From: G963665495 sp963665495
Lineage (GTDB): Bacteria; Desulfobacterota; Desulfovibrionia; Desulfovibrionales; Desulfovibrionaceae
Direction: 5' to 3'
NCBI GenBank assembly: GCA_963665495.1
Contig: OY762289.1
Span: 4,278,001 to 4,342,000, forward strand
DNA length: 64,000 nucleotides
In this document: positions 49,271 to 58,459 of the stretch, piece after piece
How positions within the stretch are numbered: position 1 is the first letter of the stretch
Layout of the letters: each line of letters opens with the position of its first letter
Translations under genes and position numbers: made by a program
The notes under the pieces: model-generated
Databases searched by the model: none
Told to the model about the DNA's origin: nothing
The model's input: the letters and a program-made list of their open reading frames with translations, nothing else

Positions 49271-49888
49271 CTATTCGACGCGGCGACACTGACCATTCTG
49301 TACTTCATAATAAAGAGGTGGATGCTTCTGATCCGTCTTCTTGATGTAGTAGTCGCTCTGTCCGGTCAAAAAAGCAATCCCCTTTAAAATCGAAAGAATA
49401 TCTTTTCCTTTTTGGGTTATGTGATAACGCCCGTCTTTGAATATGACGTTTCCACTACTCAACTGTTCATCGACACGTCGACAAACAGTACTATAATCAT
49501 CTACGTAGCCAGCAAGATAATCATCTCTCACTTCTCGGATAGTCTGACCACCAGAACTCTCCAGACGGCTTATTACATAGAGAGATATACCTCTGTTTAT
49601 TACTGTTGGAAACGTAATATGAAAGCTGTAAACAATAAAAAATCCTGAAAGCAGAGAAAGAAATAATTCTTTAGCAAGTGCAGACGGATTTTTCTTTTTT
49701 TGAATATTACAATATATTATTATTGCAGTCAGTAATACTACGAATGTTGAAGCTAAACCTATGAGACCATCATAAAACAGGAAGCCAAACGCGAAGAAAT
49801 TCATATAAACAGCATAGCCGCTAAACAGTAGCACAGCAAAAAGAAGTACAGCAAGAGAAGCTGTCACAAACGAAACCAAAAATTTCAC
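49271..49888 (-). CDS. membrane protein with C-terminal winged-helix-like domain
   Basis: A 205-residue protein. The GTG start follows AAGGAAAGAATAAC. Helices at about 4-26, 30-58 (strongly hydrophobic) and 78-98 make three or four membrane spans. The C-terminal 100 residues read like a winged helix: SLYVISRLESSGGQTIREVRDD, then YSTVCRRVDEQLSSGNVI and KDGRYHITQKGKDIL. The Gly-rich DGRYHIT wing and terminal KGKDIL resemble PadR/PF-type transcription regulators. Such a membrane-tethered DNA-binding domain is unusual. The gene is AT-rich relative to its neighbours, which may mean recent acquisition. It lies alone, opposite in strand to the glycosyltransferase cluster. Confidence 0.65.
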   Translation of the reverse strand: MKFLVSFVTASLAVLLFAVLLFSGYAVYMNFFAFGFLFYDGLIGLASTFVVLLTAIIIYCNIQKKKNPSALAKELFLSLLSGFFIVYSFHITFPTVINRGISLYVISRLESSGGQTIREVRDDYLAGYVDDYSTVCRRVDEQLSSGNVIFKDGRYHITQKGKDILSILKGIAFLTGQSDYYIKKTDQKHPPLYYEVQNGQCRRVE

Positions 49889-50379
49889 GTTATTCTTTCC
49901 TTACAAGTGGCTCTCATATTCAGCATTCGTGCGTCATGCTGAGATAGATAATGAAACGATGTTTCCCAAACAAACCCCCTCAAAACTCGCTGTTCATGAG
50001 GTATTGCTGCTGCACTAGAACAAAGATTGCGAACAGTCCATAGAATTATTTTCCAGCAGAGCCCTCGGACATCCGGCGGCTGCCAACTGAAAACCGCATG
50101 GGTAAGCTATACCTTCGCCAGGTGACGATCTTTCGACAATCCGAACCTGCCCTTCCAATAGCGCCCAACTGGACATCACCTGAACTTTCCATTATTTCTT
50201 TATTTATAGATGCTCGATAATCCCGTACGTTACGGAGGCGATACTGCCGCGCACCTGCTTTTCCACCTGAAACAACCAACAGCACGACTTTCCGGAACAG
50301 CATCTCCCTACATAACTGACTGATCCAACTCCTGTCACGCGCACTTCTTTTTTCGTACTTCAAGGATCGCCACAATAAA
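49889..50379. other. intergenic region upstream of the glycan-type cluster
   Basis: About 490 bases with no convincing gene. It holds the divergent promoters of the membrane winged-helix gene and of the polytopic protein gene. A small inverted repeat CAGCAT/ATGCTG lies at 49921-49941 upstream of the membrane-protein gene. A minus-strand open frame at 50046-50471 has no supporting signals. Confidence 0.5.
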
Positions 50380-52572
50380 ATGAAAAACCCCTCTTCCTTT
50401 TTCCTCTTTCTGGATAAGCGCCTGGTGGAAGGAGTTCTCCTGCTGTTCGCGGCCTGGACCATGTCCAGCAATATAGCCGCCTTCGCAGGACTTTCCCTCT
50501 ACGGACTCAGCATACTCTTTCTCTGTCTTGTTTCTTTCACTCTTGTTACCGTCCTTCTGTTACGCAAAAGGTTCGGAGCTTCTGCTGACGGTACGGAAGC
50601 TTTTTCTGCCAATCCAGACAAAAAGCAAACTGTATTGCTGCCGGGTCATTGGGGATTTCTGATCTATTGCACGGTATTGCTGCTGTTTTTTTTCTACAGC
50701 CAGAATTTCAAAATATTCTGGTGGGGAAGTGCGGCGTATTTGCTGGCTGCATTGTGGTCTTCCCGCAATGCTCTTTCTGGCGACACCGAAGTTCCGTATA
50801 AAAAAGCGCTGGTTCTGCTCTGGATTGTGGCCGTTCTCATGGCCGGCGTCGTACTCATTACACACCGCAGCGATACGGACGACATGAACTACATAGGAAC
50901 CGCTGTGGGCTTGGCGGATCATCCGCAACTGCCCGTATTGGCGAGCGACACCATGTACCCGCTCGAAAAACTGCCCTACCTTTTTCCTCCCTACAAACTC
51001 GAATCCCTTCCCAGCTTGGCCGCTGCCATCAGCGTTCTTACCGGAGTGCCCGCCATTGTCTTGATGCACCTGATATTGCCGCCTTTATGGAGCATTCTTT
51101 GCGTCTTTGCACACGGGTTGCTGCTGCGCTGCCTCGCGCCGCGGCACTGGCCATGGCTGCTGATCGCTCTGGAAACGGCGTTTCTGACCCTTGGGGAACT
51201 GCACCGGGAATGGGGCAACTTCAGCTTTCTGCGTATCCATCAGGGGAAAAGCATCTTCCTGACTTTTTTCTTTCCTCTCATCACGCTGTACGGTCTGAAG
51301 CTGGGAAGAAAGCTGGAGCTGCGTACCGCGGGAATGCTCTGTGCGGCGCAGATCGGCGCTTTGGGCATGTCTTCCACGGCCACCTGGGCCGCTCCGGTCA
51401 TGGCCGGCATAGCTGTTCTCTCTGGGATAACCGGCCTCCGCGGCCAGGGCAAACGGCTGGCCGTATTCCTGCTGACATCCGTTTACGTCCTGGGCATGGC
51501 CGGTTTGCTGTTTTACACCACAATGGATTCCCCGCTCCTGCACACCATGCAGGGGAGCGCTATCGAGGACTATTCCAAAGATCTCATACGGTTATCCCTC
51601 GGATGGTCGCCCCTGACCTTTCTGGCCTGGTACGTGATCCTGACTGTCTGGACCATCTGCCCCACTGCCCTTGCGCGAAAATTCGCCCTTATCGGTCCGC
51701 TGATCGTTTTCCTCTTTTTTCTCAATCCCTTCCTGGCGCCGTATGTCGTCAAATACGTCACTTCGGCCATCCTGTACTGGCGTATTCTCTGGCTGCTGCC
51801 CGTCCCGTTGTTCTGCGCCATTGCGCTCGCCTCCCCCTTTTACTCCGGGCAACCCTTGCGCCTCTGCGGAATCTATTTCGGATTGCCCCTGGCCGGACTG
51901 TTCGTCGCAGCCATGGCCATTCCCCATTTCGGCGAGGGCTTTTTAAGCGTCAAGACCACGTTATGCAGCCGTGTCGGTCTGACAATGGCGATTTTTCTGG
52001 CAGGACTGCTGGCGGCCATGCTGCTTCAGGAATGGCTTCGCGACAAGGAAAACCGGTCGTCACCGCGTACGCTCGCTTTTTTCAGTATCCTGCTGGCGCT
52101 GTTCTTCGTCTTTCTTCCGTCTCAGTACTTTTTTTCACCGGCAAACAGAGTCAAAATCCACCGTCCGGGCCTGAAGGTTCCGCAAGAGGAATATCTTCTG
52201 AGCAAATGGGTCGCCGAGCATTTCGGTCCGCAGGACAGGGTGCTTCTTCCGGTCATGCAGAGCACCTGGCTGGAAACCTTTTCCAACCACCCGTCGCCTG
52301 TGATCATTGTCGGCTACTGGGACCAGCTGATGCGGGGCGTATGGGCCGAACAGGACCTGCAGGACCGGATCTGGCTGCGCGAATACACCTCGGGAAACAT
52401 ACAGGACCCGGATCAAGACCGTTTTCGCAACGGGCTGAAGCACTACGCTCCGGCCGCTGTGTCCATGAAGCAGTCTGCTCCGTACGTCGAACAAACCCGC
52501 AGGGTATTGCAGGACACGGGTTATACGCGCGCCCATGAAGCCTTCGGCTATGAAATCTGGACCAGAAAATGA
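50380..52572 (+). CDS. large polytopic membrane protein, possible GT-C-type glycosyltransferase
   Basis: A 730-residue protein with about 13-15 hydrophobic helices spread from residue 15 to 590, then a soluble C-terminal domain of about 130 residues (after PSQYFFSPAN). The acidic motif HRSDTDDMNYIGTAVGLADH after the fourth helix region is in the place where GT-C glycosyltransferases have their catalytic Asp pair in the first outer loop. I recall similar DUF6077-like proteins but cannot fix the family. GT-C enzymes use lipid-linked sugars in the membrane. The start has AAGGATCG upstream at a longer than usual distance. It leads a run of glycan-type genes on the plus strand. Confidence 0.65.
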   Translation: MKNPSSFFLFLDKRLVEGVLLLFAAWTMSSNIAAFAGLSLYGLSILFLCLVSFTLVTVLLLRKRFGASADGTEAFSANPDKKQTVLLPGHWGFLIYCTVLLLFFFYSQNFKIFWWGSAAYLLAALWSSRNALSGDTEVPYKKALVLLWIVAVLMAGVVLITHRSDTDDMNYIGTAVGLADHPQLPVLASDTMYPLEKLPYLFPPYKLESLPSLAAAISVLTGVPAIVLMHLILPPLWSILCVFAHGLLLRCLAPRHWPWLLIALETAFLTLGELHREWGNFSFLRIHQGKSIFLTFFFPLITLYGLKLGRKLELRTAGMLCAAQIGALGMSSTATWAAPVMAGIAVLSGITGLRGQGKRLAVFLLTSVYVLGMAGLLFYTTMDSPLLHTMQGSAIEDYSKDLIRLSLGWSPLTFLAWYVILTVWTICPTALARKFALIGPLIVFLFFLNPFLAPYVVKYVTSAILYWRILWLLPVPLFCAIALASPFYSGQPLRLCGIYFGLPLAGLFVAAMAIPHFGEGFLSVKTTLCSRVGLTMAIFLAGLLAAMLLQEWLRDKENRSSPRTLAFFSILLALFFVFLPSQYFFSPANRVKIHRPGLKVPQEEYLLSKWVAEHFGPQDRVLLPVMQSTWLETFSNHPSPVIIVGYWDQLMRGVWAEQDLQDRIWLREYTSGNIQDPDQDRFRNGLKHYAPAAVSMKQSAPYVEQTRRVLQDTGYTRAHEAFGYEIWTRK

Positions 52573-52698
52573 CTCGAATTCGCCTGAACCCGAAACCTTG
52601 ACGCGTTGCTGTTTGAGGAAGTATTCGTTTTTTCCAGTCGCAGGCCCCTACGGCCGTGGCGCGTCGAAAAACTCTCCGGAGCAACAACCCTGTAACCC

Positions 52699-53784
52699 AT
52701 GAAAAAAGTTCTTGCGATGCATGCTGAACCCTCCACATCTGATCTCGTTTCGGTAATCATTCCGGTATACAATAACGCGCAGGAACTGCGCTGCTGTCTG
52801 GAATCCGTACTGCGTTCGGACTATGACAACCTCGAGGTGCTGGTCGTGGACGACGGTTCCACGGACGCCAGCGCGTCCGTGGCCACATTGTTTGCCGGGG
52901 TTCGCGTGCTGCGCCAGAAAAACCAGGGCAGCGGAGCCGCACGAAACTACGGCGCTGCAAAAGCCAACGGAAAATGGCTGCTGTTTCTGGATAGCGACAT
53001 ACGCATCCTTCCGGATCTTGTCTCCGGGCTGATGCAAACCGCTTTGGAATACGATGTGGATCTGGTGCACTTCCGCTATTCCACCAATCCGCTGAACGAT
53101 ACCCTGTGCGCCCATTACAAGGCGCTTGTGGATTCCGTACTGTATATACCCACGGACAAAATGGGCCAGGTGATTGTAAATGGCCAGATGAACGGTGGCG
53201 GGGAAATGTTTTCCGCTGCCAGCTTCCATGCCCTGGGCGGCTTCAAACGTTGCTTTGCGGGCGCAAGCGTCGAACGGGAAGAAATGTGGATACGTTTTTA
53301 CGAAGCCGGATACAGTTCGGCAGGCAATACTAATCTCCTTACTACGCACATGTTCCCGGATTTCCTGACGCTGCTGAAAAACTACATCACCCGTATTTAT
53401 CTGACCGTGGCCATAACGGAAGGAAAGAACCCGCCGTTCACCTACATCTCCATTGAAAAATCCATCCTTGGCCCGATCTTCGCCTGCCTGACCACGCTGT
53501 CCGGCCTGGCGTCGCTGTGCGGGGTGATCCCCTGGCTGTGGACTCTGGCTTTATTCCTGATCTGGCTGACGCTGAACCGTTATTTCATCCGCATGGCCGT
53601 CAAGCATAAAGGGCTGGTCATGGCCTTGAAACTGATCCCCTTGCATTTCTTTTTCGCTACGGTGGTCTGCATTTCGGGGAGCATTTCCAAATTTCTCGTC
53701 AAGCTGTTCAAGCCGACTCTCGAATGTCCGCCCGAAACCCAAAAGCGGGGAAAAACCTCTGTCTGGCGATTATTTAACAGATAA
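52699..53784 (+). CDS. GT2-family glycosyltransferase with C-terminal membrane helices
   Basis: A 361-residue GT-A fold enzyme using a nucleotide sugar. The N-terminal SVIIPVYNNAQELRCCLES (near 18), VDDGSTDAS (near 51) and the DXD-type LFLDSDIRILPDL (near 96) are typical. GGGEMFSAASFHALGGF (near 173) and the ERE of VEREEMWIRF (near 194) are the acceptor/base region. Two membrane helices at about 255-300 and a C-terminal one suggest anchoring at the inner face of the membrane, as in polysaccharide or lipid glycosylation. The start lacks a strong ribosome site. The radical SAM gene follows by 21 bases. Confidence 0.85.
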   Translation: MKKVLAMHAEPSTSDLVSVIIPVYNNAQELRCCLESVLRSDYDNLEVLVVDDGSTDASASVATLFAGVRVLRQKNQGSGAARNYGAAKANGKWLLFLDSDIRILPDLVSGLMQTALEYDVDLVHFRYSTNPLNDTLCAHYKALVDSVLYIPTDKMGQVIVNGQMNGGGEMFSAASFHALGGFKRCFAGASVEREEMWIRFYEAGYSSAGNTNLLTTHMFPDFLTLLKNYITRIYLTVAITEGKNPPFTYISIEKSILGPIFACLTTLSGLASLCGVIPWLWTLALFLIWLTLNRYFIRMAVKHKGLVMALKLIPLHFFFATVVCISGSISKFLVKLFKPTLECPPETQKRGKTSVWRLFNR

Positions 53785-53805
53785 TTCCCTTGAAGGCCGA
53801 ATACT

Positions 53806-54891
53806 ATGAGCCGTGGTTTGCTTTCTTCTTTCCAGAAGGTCTACTCGCCTTCGCCGTTCTTTCTGATTCTTTACGTCACTTCGCGCTGCAATGCGCGCTG
53901 CAAGATGTGCTACAACTGGCAGAATATCGACAACTGGAAAAACAGAAACGAGCTTTCGCTCGAAGAAATAGAACGCATCACCCAGTCCATCAGCTCGTTG
54001 CAGCAGTTGACCATCAGCGGAGGCGAACCCTTTTTACGTGAGGACCTGGCCGATATTCTCAAATTGTTCGCCAAAAACTGCAATGTCAGCTGGATCACCA
54101 TCCCCACCAACGGGCTGCTGCCGGATCGCATCGAACAAACCATGGAGCGGGCCTGTACGGAAAATCCGGATGTCCATTTCCGCATCGGCCTTTCCATGTC
54201 CGAAACCGAAGAGCGTATGGACGAACTCTACGGCGTAAAAGGGAGTTTTGAAAAAAACCAGCAGTCCTACGAGGTGGTTTCACGGCTGCGCAAGCGGTTT
54301 CCCAACCTCAACGCCGACGTCAACATCGTTTTCAGCAGCTTCAACCAGCATCGCGTCAAAGAATACATCGACTTCGTCTCGGAACGCAGGCCCGAATGCA
54401 ATGCGCTCATTTCCGTCGTCAGGGGCAAGCCCCGTGATCCGGAAGTGTCCGATATCGACCTCTCCCTTTTGGAAGAAGTCTACGCCTACAGCAACAGCCG
54501 CGCTCCCCAGGTCCAGAACCGCCCGTTTCACGCGCTCATCAATGTGGCCCGGGACATGGTCAACGAGCTTAATCTGACCATGCTCAAGGAAAAGCGCTAT
54601 GTGCTTCCCTGCAGATGCGGCCAGAAGCTGGCTGTCATCTACGACAACGGCGATGTCTTTCCCTGCGAACTGCTCGAAGCCAAAATCGGCAACCTGCGGG
54701 ATTGCAACTACGATCTCCAAGCCCTGCTGGCCTCGCCAAAAGCGAAAAAGATCGTCAAATCCATCATCAAAACCAAATGCTTTTGTTCCTGGGAATGCGC
54801 GCTCTACAACAATATCATCTTCTCCAACAAATACCGGATCAACATGATCGCACGGGCGCTGGTCTATATGTTGCGGGGAGCCAGGAGCTGA
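53806..54891 (+). CDS. radical SAM enzyme with SPASM-like C-terminal cluster region
   Basis: A 361-residue radical SAM protein. The cluster cysteines are in SRCNARCKMCYNWQ (28, 32, 35), followed by the glycine motif ISGGEPFLREDL near 72. The C-terminal part has CRCGQKLAVIYDNGDVFPCELL near 264 and KCFCSWEC near 325, giving additional cysteines of a SPASM or twitch auxiliary cluster. SPASM enzymes modify peptides or make carbon-carbon and carbon-sulfur bonds. GAAGG precedes the ATG. Its position between two glycosyltransferase genes and two methyltransferases implies a role in modifying a glycan, lipid or carrier; the reaction cannot be assigned. Confidence 0.82.
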   Translation: MSRGLLSSFQKVYSPSPFFLILYVTSRCNARCKMCYNWQNIDNWKNRNELSLEEIERITQSISSLQQLTISGGEPFLREDLADILKLFAKNCNVSWITIPTNGLLPDRIEQTMERACTENPDVHFRIGLSMSETEERMDELYGVKGSFEKNQQSYEVVSRLRKRFPNLNADVNIVFSSFNQHRVKEYIDFVSERRPECNALISVVRGKPRDPEVSDIDLSLLEEVYAYSNSRAPQVQNRPFHALINVARDMVNELNLTMLKEKRYVLPCRCGQKLAVIYDNGDVFPCELLEAKIGNLRDCNYDLQALLASPKAKKIVKSIIKTKCFCSWECALYNNIIFSNKYRINMIARALVYMLRGARS

Positions 54892-54964
54892 TGTTTTAGA
54901 ACACCAGGGCGCGAATACGAATAGTTCCCCCCTGCTCCTTATAGGATTTTAACGCAAATACGTT

Positions 54965-55936
54965 ATGGATATGCAAGAAACACCACAGACCGACAATCAG
55001 ATGATCATGGTGGCGCCTCTTTATAATGAAGAGGAGCTTGTCGATCAGTTCCTGGACCGCATTGCCGCATGCGCGGAACAGATCCGGCTCAAGGGTGTGG
55101 TGCTTGTGGACGACGGCTCCACGGACCAGACCGTGACGCGCATCTATAAAAGAGCCCCTGATTTTCCCGTTCCCATCCGGCTCATTCGTCTTTCGCGCAA
55201 TTACGGCCAGCAGAACGGCTGCCTCGCTGGTCTGCACACGGCCAGCAAGTGGGCGGAGGAAATGAATATCGAATGGATCGGGCTCATCGACGCGGACCTG
55301 CAGGACGAACCCGAACACTTTGCCAAACTCCTGGAAAAATCCGAGGACTACGACGTAGTCTACGCCGTACGGGCAAAACGCAATGACGGCATCATCATGA
55401 AACTGATGGCTCCGCTGTTCTATCGTTTCATGTCCGCGACGTCGCATTTTCCCATTCCCCGCAACGCGGGCACCTTCTCCATCATGCGCCGGCTTGTGGT
55501 CAAATTCATTGTCGCCTCGGCGGATACGGATCCCTACCTGCCCGGTTTGCGGTCTTCGGTGGGATTTCGGCAGACGGGCGTGCCCCTGGAACGCAGCAAG
55601 CGGGCCGCCGGCAAGTCCAAAGTCCGCCTCTTCGGCCTGTTCATGCTCTCCCTGCGGGCGGCGCTGATGTATTCGGACTTCGTCTTCAACTGCATTCTTT
55701 ACACCGGTATCGCCGTCTTCAGCATTTCCTTGCTGGTTACCATTGTTTTGTCTATCTTGCGCCTCCTGGGCCTGATAACCGTTCCAGGCGCCACAGCCAT
55801 CATCGACTTCACCCTGATGTCCCTCGGCGTGCAGCTTGTCATCCTGGGGCTGATGGCGCATATGATCAACCGGGTCAAGGCCAACACAAGCAAGCAGCAG
55901 GCCTGGATCATCATGAAAGATGAAATATTGAAATGA
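54965..55936 (+). CDS. GtrB/DPM-like GT2 glycosyltransferase (polyprenyl-phosphate sugar synthase type)
   Basis: A 323-residue enzyme of the dolichol/undecaprenyl-phosphate glycosyltransferase kind. MVAPLYNEEELVDQFLD (near 14), VLVDDGSTDQTVT (near 45), LSRNYGQQNGCLAGL (near 73) and the LIDADLQDEPE signature (near 103) are those of GtrB, ArnC and DPM1. Two C-terminal membrane helices at about 238-262 and 275-298 match GtrB. Such proteins attach a sugar to undecaprenyl phosphate at the inner face for use by GT-C enzymes, which fits the polytopic protein at 50.4 kb. The methyltransferase gene overlaps its stop by four bases. Confidence 0.88.
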   Translation: MDMQETPQTDNQMIMVAPLYNEEELVDQFLDRIAACAEQIRLKGVVLVDDGSTDQTVTRIYKRAPDFPVPIRLIRLSRNYGQQNGCLAGLHTASKWAEEMNIEWIGLIDADLQDEPEHFAKLLEKSEDYDVVYAVRAKRNDGIIMKLMAPLFYRFMSATSHFPIPRNAGTFSIMRRLVVKFIVASADTDPYLPGLRSSVGFRQTGVPLERSKRAAGKSKVRLFGLFMLSLRAALMYSDFVFNCILYTGIAVFSISLLVTIVLSILRLLGLITVPGATAIIDFTLMSLGVQLVILGLMAHMINRVKANTSKQQAWIIMKDEILK

Positions 55937-56634
55937 CGACAACGACGACTTACCAGGAACCGGAAAAACATACCTATCTCGACGCTCAGATTGTGGACGA
56001 GCACCACGCGCGCATCCTGGATAACCTGCTGCGTATGCTCAACATCAAAGCGGGCGACCGCGTCATGGAAATCGGAGCCGGATCCGGACGCCAGAGCAAG
56101 CTGCTGCTGGACCGCGGCCTGCGGGTCGTGGCGCTCGAACCGGACCCTTTCCTTGCCGGCAAACTCAGGGAGCGTTTATCCTCAGAACAGAACCTGGAAA
56201 TCCTCGAGGGAGCAGCCGGTACGGACCTGCCCTTTCCCGACGACCTCCGGCTTGTCTGCGGTTTTCACGTTCTGCATCACCTGGATACGCAGACCCTGAA
56301 AAATCTGAAGGAATCCTTCGAGCTGCTGCGCAGGAAACAGCCCTTTGCCGGCTGGTTCTTTCTGGAACCCCATCCGCACAACCTATTGTACCCTCTGCAG
56401 ATACTCATCACCCCCGGAATGCAGTTCAAAGAGGAAAAAGGCATCTGGCGCAAAGACTGGGAGCAACTGCTGGGCGAACCGGGCAAACCGCCCGTATTGG
56501 GCGACGTGGGCATTTTTCCGCCGCGCCCCTTTTTGTCCTCGCTGCCTTCAAAACTGCAGGGGTTCGGCACCATGCCGTCCACATCCTGTATCATTCCGCG
56601 TATCTACCGCGTCTATGGACAATCGTATGCCTGA
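55933..56634 (+). CDS. class I SAM-dependent methyltransferase
   Basis: A 233-residue Rossmann-fold methyltransferase. Motif I is VMEIGAGSGRQSKLLLDRG near residue 45, followed by the acidic VVALEPDP, and VLHHLDTQTLKNLKE near 116. The C-terminal 80 residues (PHPHNLLYPLQI, then PRPFLSSLPSK) resemble methyltransferases of sugar or lipid pathways. The ATG overlaps the previous stop (ATGA at 55933-55936), so translation is coupled to the GtrB-like gene. It overlaps the following methyltransferase gene as well. The substrate is unknown; a glycan or glycolipid intermediate is the natural guess. Confidence 0.85.
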   Translation: MTTTTTYQEPEKHTYLDAQIVDEHHARILDNLLRMLNIKAGDRVMEIGAGSGRQSKLLLDRGLRVVALEPDPFLAGKLRERLSSEQNLEILEGAAGTDLPFPDDLRLVCGFHVLHHLDTQTLKNLKESFELLRRKQPFAGWFFLEPHPHNLLYPLQILITPGMQFKEEKGIWRKDWEQLLGEPGKPPVLGDVGIFPPRPFLSSLPSKLQGFGTMPSTSCIIPRIYRVYGQSYA

Positions 56635-57394
56635 TTGCGACTCCCACGAGATGGCCGTGGAACACTTCCAGGAACTGGCCGAACTGGATGCGTCCTACTG
56701 GTGGTTCAAGGTCCGCTTCAACCTTGTGGTCCGCCTGCTGTCCCGCATCAAAAAACCGGACGCTTACCGTTCCATTGTCGACTGGGGCTGTGGCTGCGGC
56801 GCCTTTCTGCATTTTCTGCAGCAGGAAAAAAACATTCACGGAGAACGCTTGCTGGGCTTCGAGCCCTCGCCCCTTGCCCACGAGCATTTGAAAAAGCGGC
56901 GGATTCCCTTCCGTACGCCGGACTTTGAAAAAGACCTGATTTCACAGTTCCCGACGCCCCCCGACGGGGTGGTGCTGCTGGACGTGCTCGAACATATCGA
57001 GAACCCGACGGAGTTTCTCGCCAAACTGTACGTGGCGGCCGCTCCGGGCGCTGCGCTGGTGATCACCGTGCCGGCAATGCAGAAGCTCTGGTCGGTCTGG
57101 GATGAAAAACTCGGCCATTACCGCCGCTATGACCGGACGCTCCTGCAAAAACAACTCACGGAAACCGGCTGGCAGGTGCTGCAGACCCGCTATTTTTTCA
57201 GCACACTGTACTTTGTGGCCCTGTTCCGGCAGCGGCTCATCACCTCCAATAAACTGCCTGAAACCGAATTTCCCCGCCTGCCCGGCTGGCTCAATTCGCT
57301 GGTAGGCCTGGCTTTTTCAGTGGAATCCCGTTTTCCTCAGCTGCCTTTCGGGACCTCCGTGGCGGCACTGGCCATCAAAAAGGAACGCTCCTGA
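56615..57394 (+). CDS. second class I SAM-dependent methyltransferase
   Basis: A 259-residue methyltransferase starting at the ATG at 56615, or possibly 56627 (four codons shorter), both overlapping the end of the previous gene. Motif I is SIVDWGCGCGAFLHFL near 52, with LLGFEPSPLAHEHL, then the post-motif VVLLDVLEHIENPTEFL near 118. HYRRYDRTLLQKQLTE near 165 is shared with GT-linked methyltransferases. A hydrophobic C-terminal segment (STLYFVALFRQ, then LVGLAFSVESRF) is unusual for soluble enzymes and could contact the membrane. With the preceding gene it gives two methylations in the same pathway, or one methyltransferase that has diverged. Confidence 0.83.
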   Translation: MDNRMPDCDSHEMAVEHFQELAELDASYWWFKVRFNLVVRLLSRIKKPDAYRSIVDWGCGCGAFLHFLQQEKNIHGERLLGFEPSPLAHEHLKKRRIPFRTPDFEKDLISQFPTPPDGVVLLDVLEHIENPTEFLAKLYVAAAPGAALVITVPAMQKLWSVWDEKLGHYRRYDRTLLQKQLTETGWQVLQTRYFFSTLYFVALFRQRLITSNKLPETEFPRLPGWLNSLVGLAFSVESRFPQLPFGTSVAALAIKKERS

Positions 57395-57504
57395 GCAGAC
57401 TCCCGACAGAAACTTGCCGAAGTTCCCAATAATCGTTTACTCAAACAACATGCCCTGGTACATGCCGGTTATCCGGCAGCAACCCCGACCGGGAGCAGGA
57501 AACC

Positions 57505-58311
57505 ATGCGCGACAGACTGTTATTATTCGACGTGGGAAACACGTCGCTGAAAATTGGCATTACCCGGGGCGACGACCTGGAACGGACGTTCTCGTTGCCC
57601 ACGGATCCCAAAGCAACGGTGGATTCGCTTGGGCTGGCCCTGTCCGGCCTCTGCAACCACGCGCGCGTACGACCGGAAGAAATCGAGGCCTGCGTGGTCT
57701 GCTCCGTCTCTCCGGCCGTGGACAGAATTCTGGGCAAAGCCTGCAAGGAATATTTCGGCCAGACCGTCAAGGCGGTTTCCAAGGATCTGATCGTTCCTTT
57801 GGAAAACCGCTACCAGCGCCCCGCGGAAGTGGGCGCGGACCGTCTGGTCTCGGCCTATGCCGCGCGCCGGACCTATGACGCGCACACCATCGTATCCGTT
57901 GATTTCGGCACCGCCACCACCTTCGACTGCGTCCAGGGCGACGCCTACCTGGGCGGACTCATCTGCCCTGGCCTGTTGTCTTCGGCCTACGGCCTGTTTG
58001 CGCATACGGCCAAACTTCCGCAAATACGCCTGGATCTCGATTCTCCCGAGCTGCAGGTGGGGCAAAGCACGCACCAGAGCCTGAACCAGGGCCTGATTTT
58101 CGGTTTCGCGGCCATGTGCGAAGGACTGTGTGTCCGTCTTCGCGAAACACTGGTTACGGACGCTGTTGCAGACAAGAGCTTTTTCGTTGTCGGCAATGGA
58201 GGATTTGCTGAAAAAATAGGCAATGTCGCAAATTGCTTTAATGAAATTTGCCCCGAACTGTTGCTTCTGGGCCTGATTCTTTTATATAGAGAGACGGGTT
58301 CGCGCGTTTAA
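57505..58311 (+). CDS. coaX: type III pantothenate kinase
   Basis: A 268-residue ATP-dependent kinase, the first step of CoA synthesis, insensitive to CoA feedback. Motifs are LLFDVGNTSLKIGI near residue 7 (phosphate 1), the EVGADRLVSAYAAR segment near 110, and SVDFGTATTFDC near 130, plus GGLICPGL. The CoaX family is separate from CoaA. GGAGCAGG precedes the ATG. It lies upstream of eno on the same strand but 148 bases away, so a separate promoter for eno is likely. Confidence 0.95.
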   Translation: MRDRLLLFDVGNTSLKIGITRGDDLERTFSLPTDPKATVDSLGLALSGLCNHARVRPEEIEACVVCSVSPAVDRILGKACKEYFGQTVKAVSKDLIVPLENRYQRPAEVGADRLVSAYAARRTYDAHTIVSVDFGTATTFDCVQGDAYLGGLICPGLLSSAYGLFAHTAKLPQIRLDLDSPELQVGQSTHQSLNQGLIFGFAAMCEGLCVRLRETLVTDAVADKSFFVVGNGGFAEKIGNVANCFNEICPELLLLGLILLYRETGSRV

Positions 58312-58459
58312 TCCGCCTCAGGACCCGTTCGCGGTCTTGGCTCCGGCCTTCCCGCGAACAACCGCACGAGACGCGTATCTACCGGAATGGCTGGTATCTA
58401 CGCAGAATTTTGGAGAAAATATTCCTCCCGAATTCGCATAACAATGCAAGGAGAATTCA

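Noticed and set aside
50046..50471. A 141-codon minus-strand frame upstream of the glycan cluster
   Set aside because: It overlaps the start of the polytopic protein gene, has no ribosome site, and the translation is rich in Arg and Ser with no pattern.
51087..52538. A 483-codon open frame in another frame of the polytopic membrane protein gene
   Set aside because: Its composition is rich in Arg, Gly, Pro and His without domain pattern, while the 50380-52572 frame has clear membrane helices.
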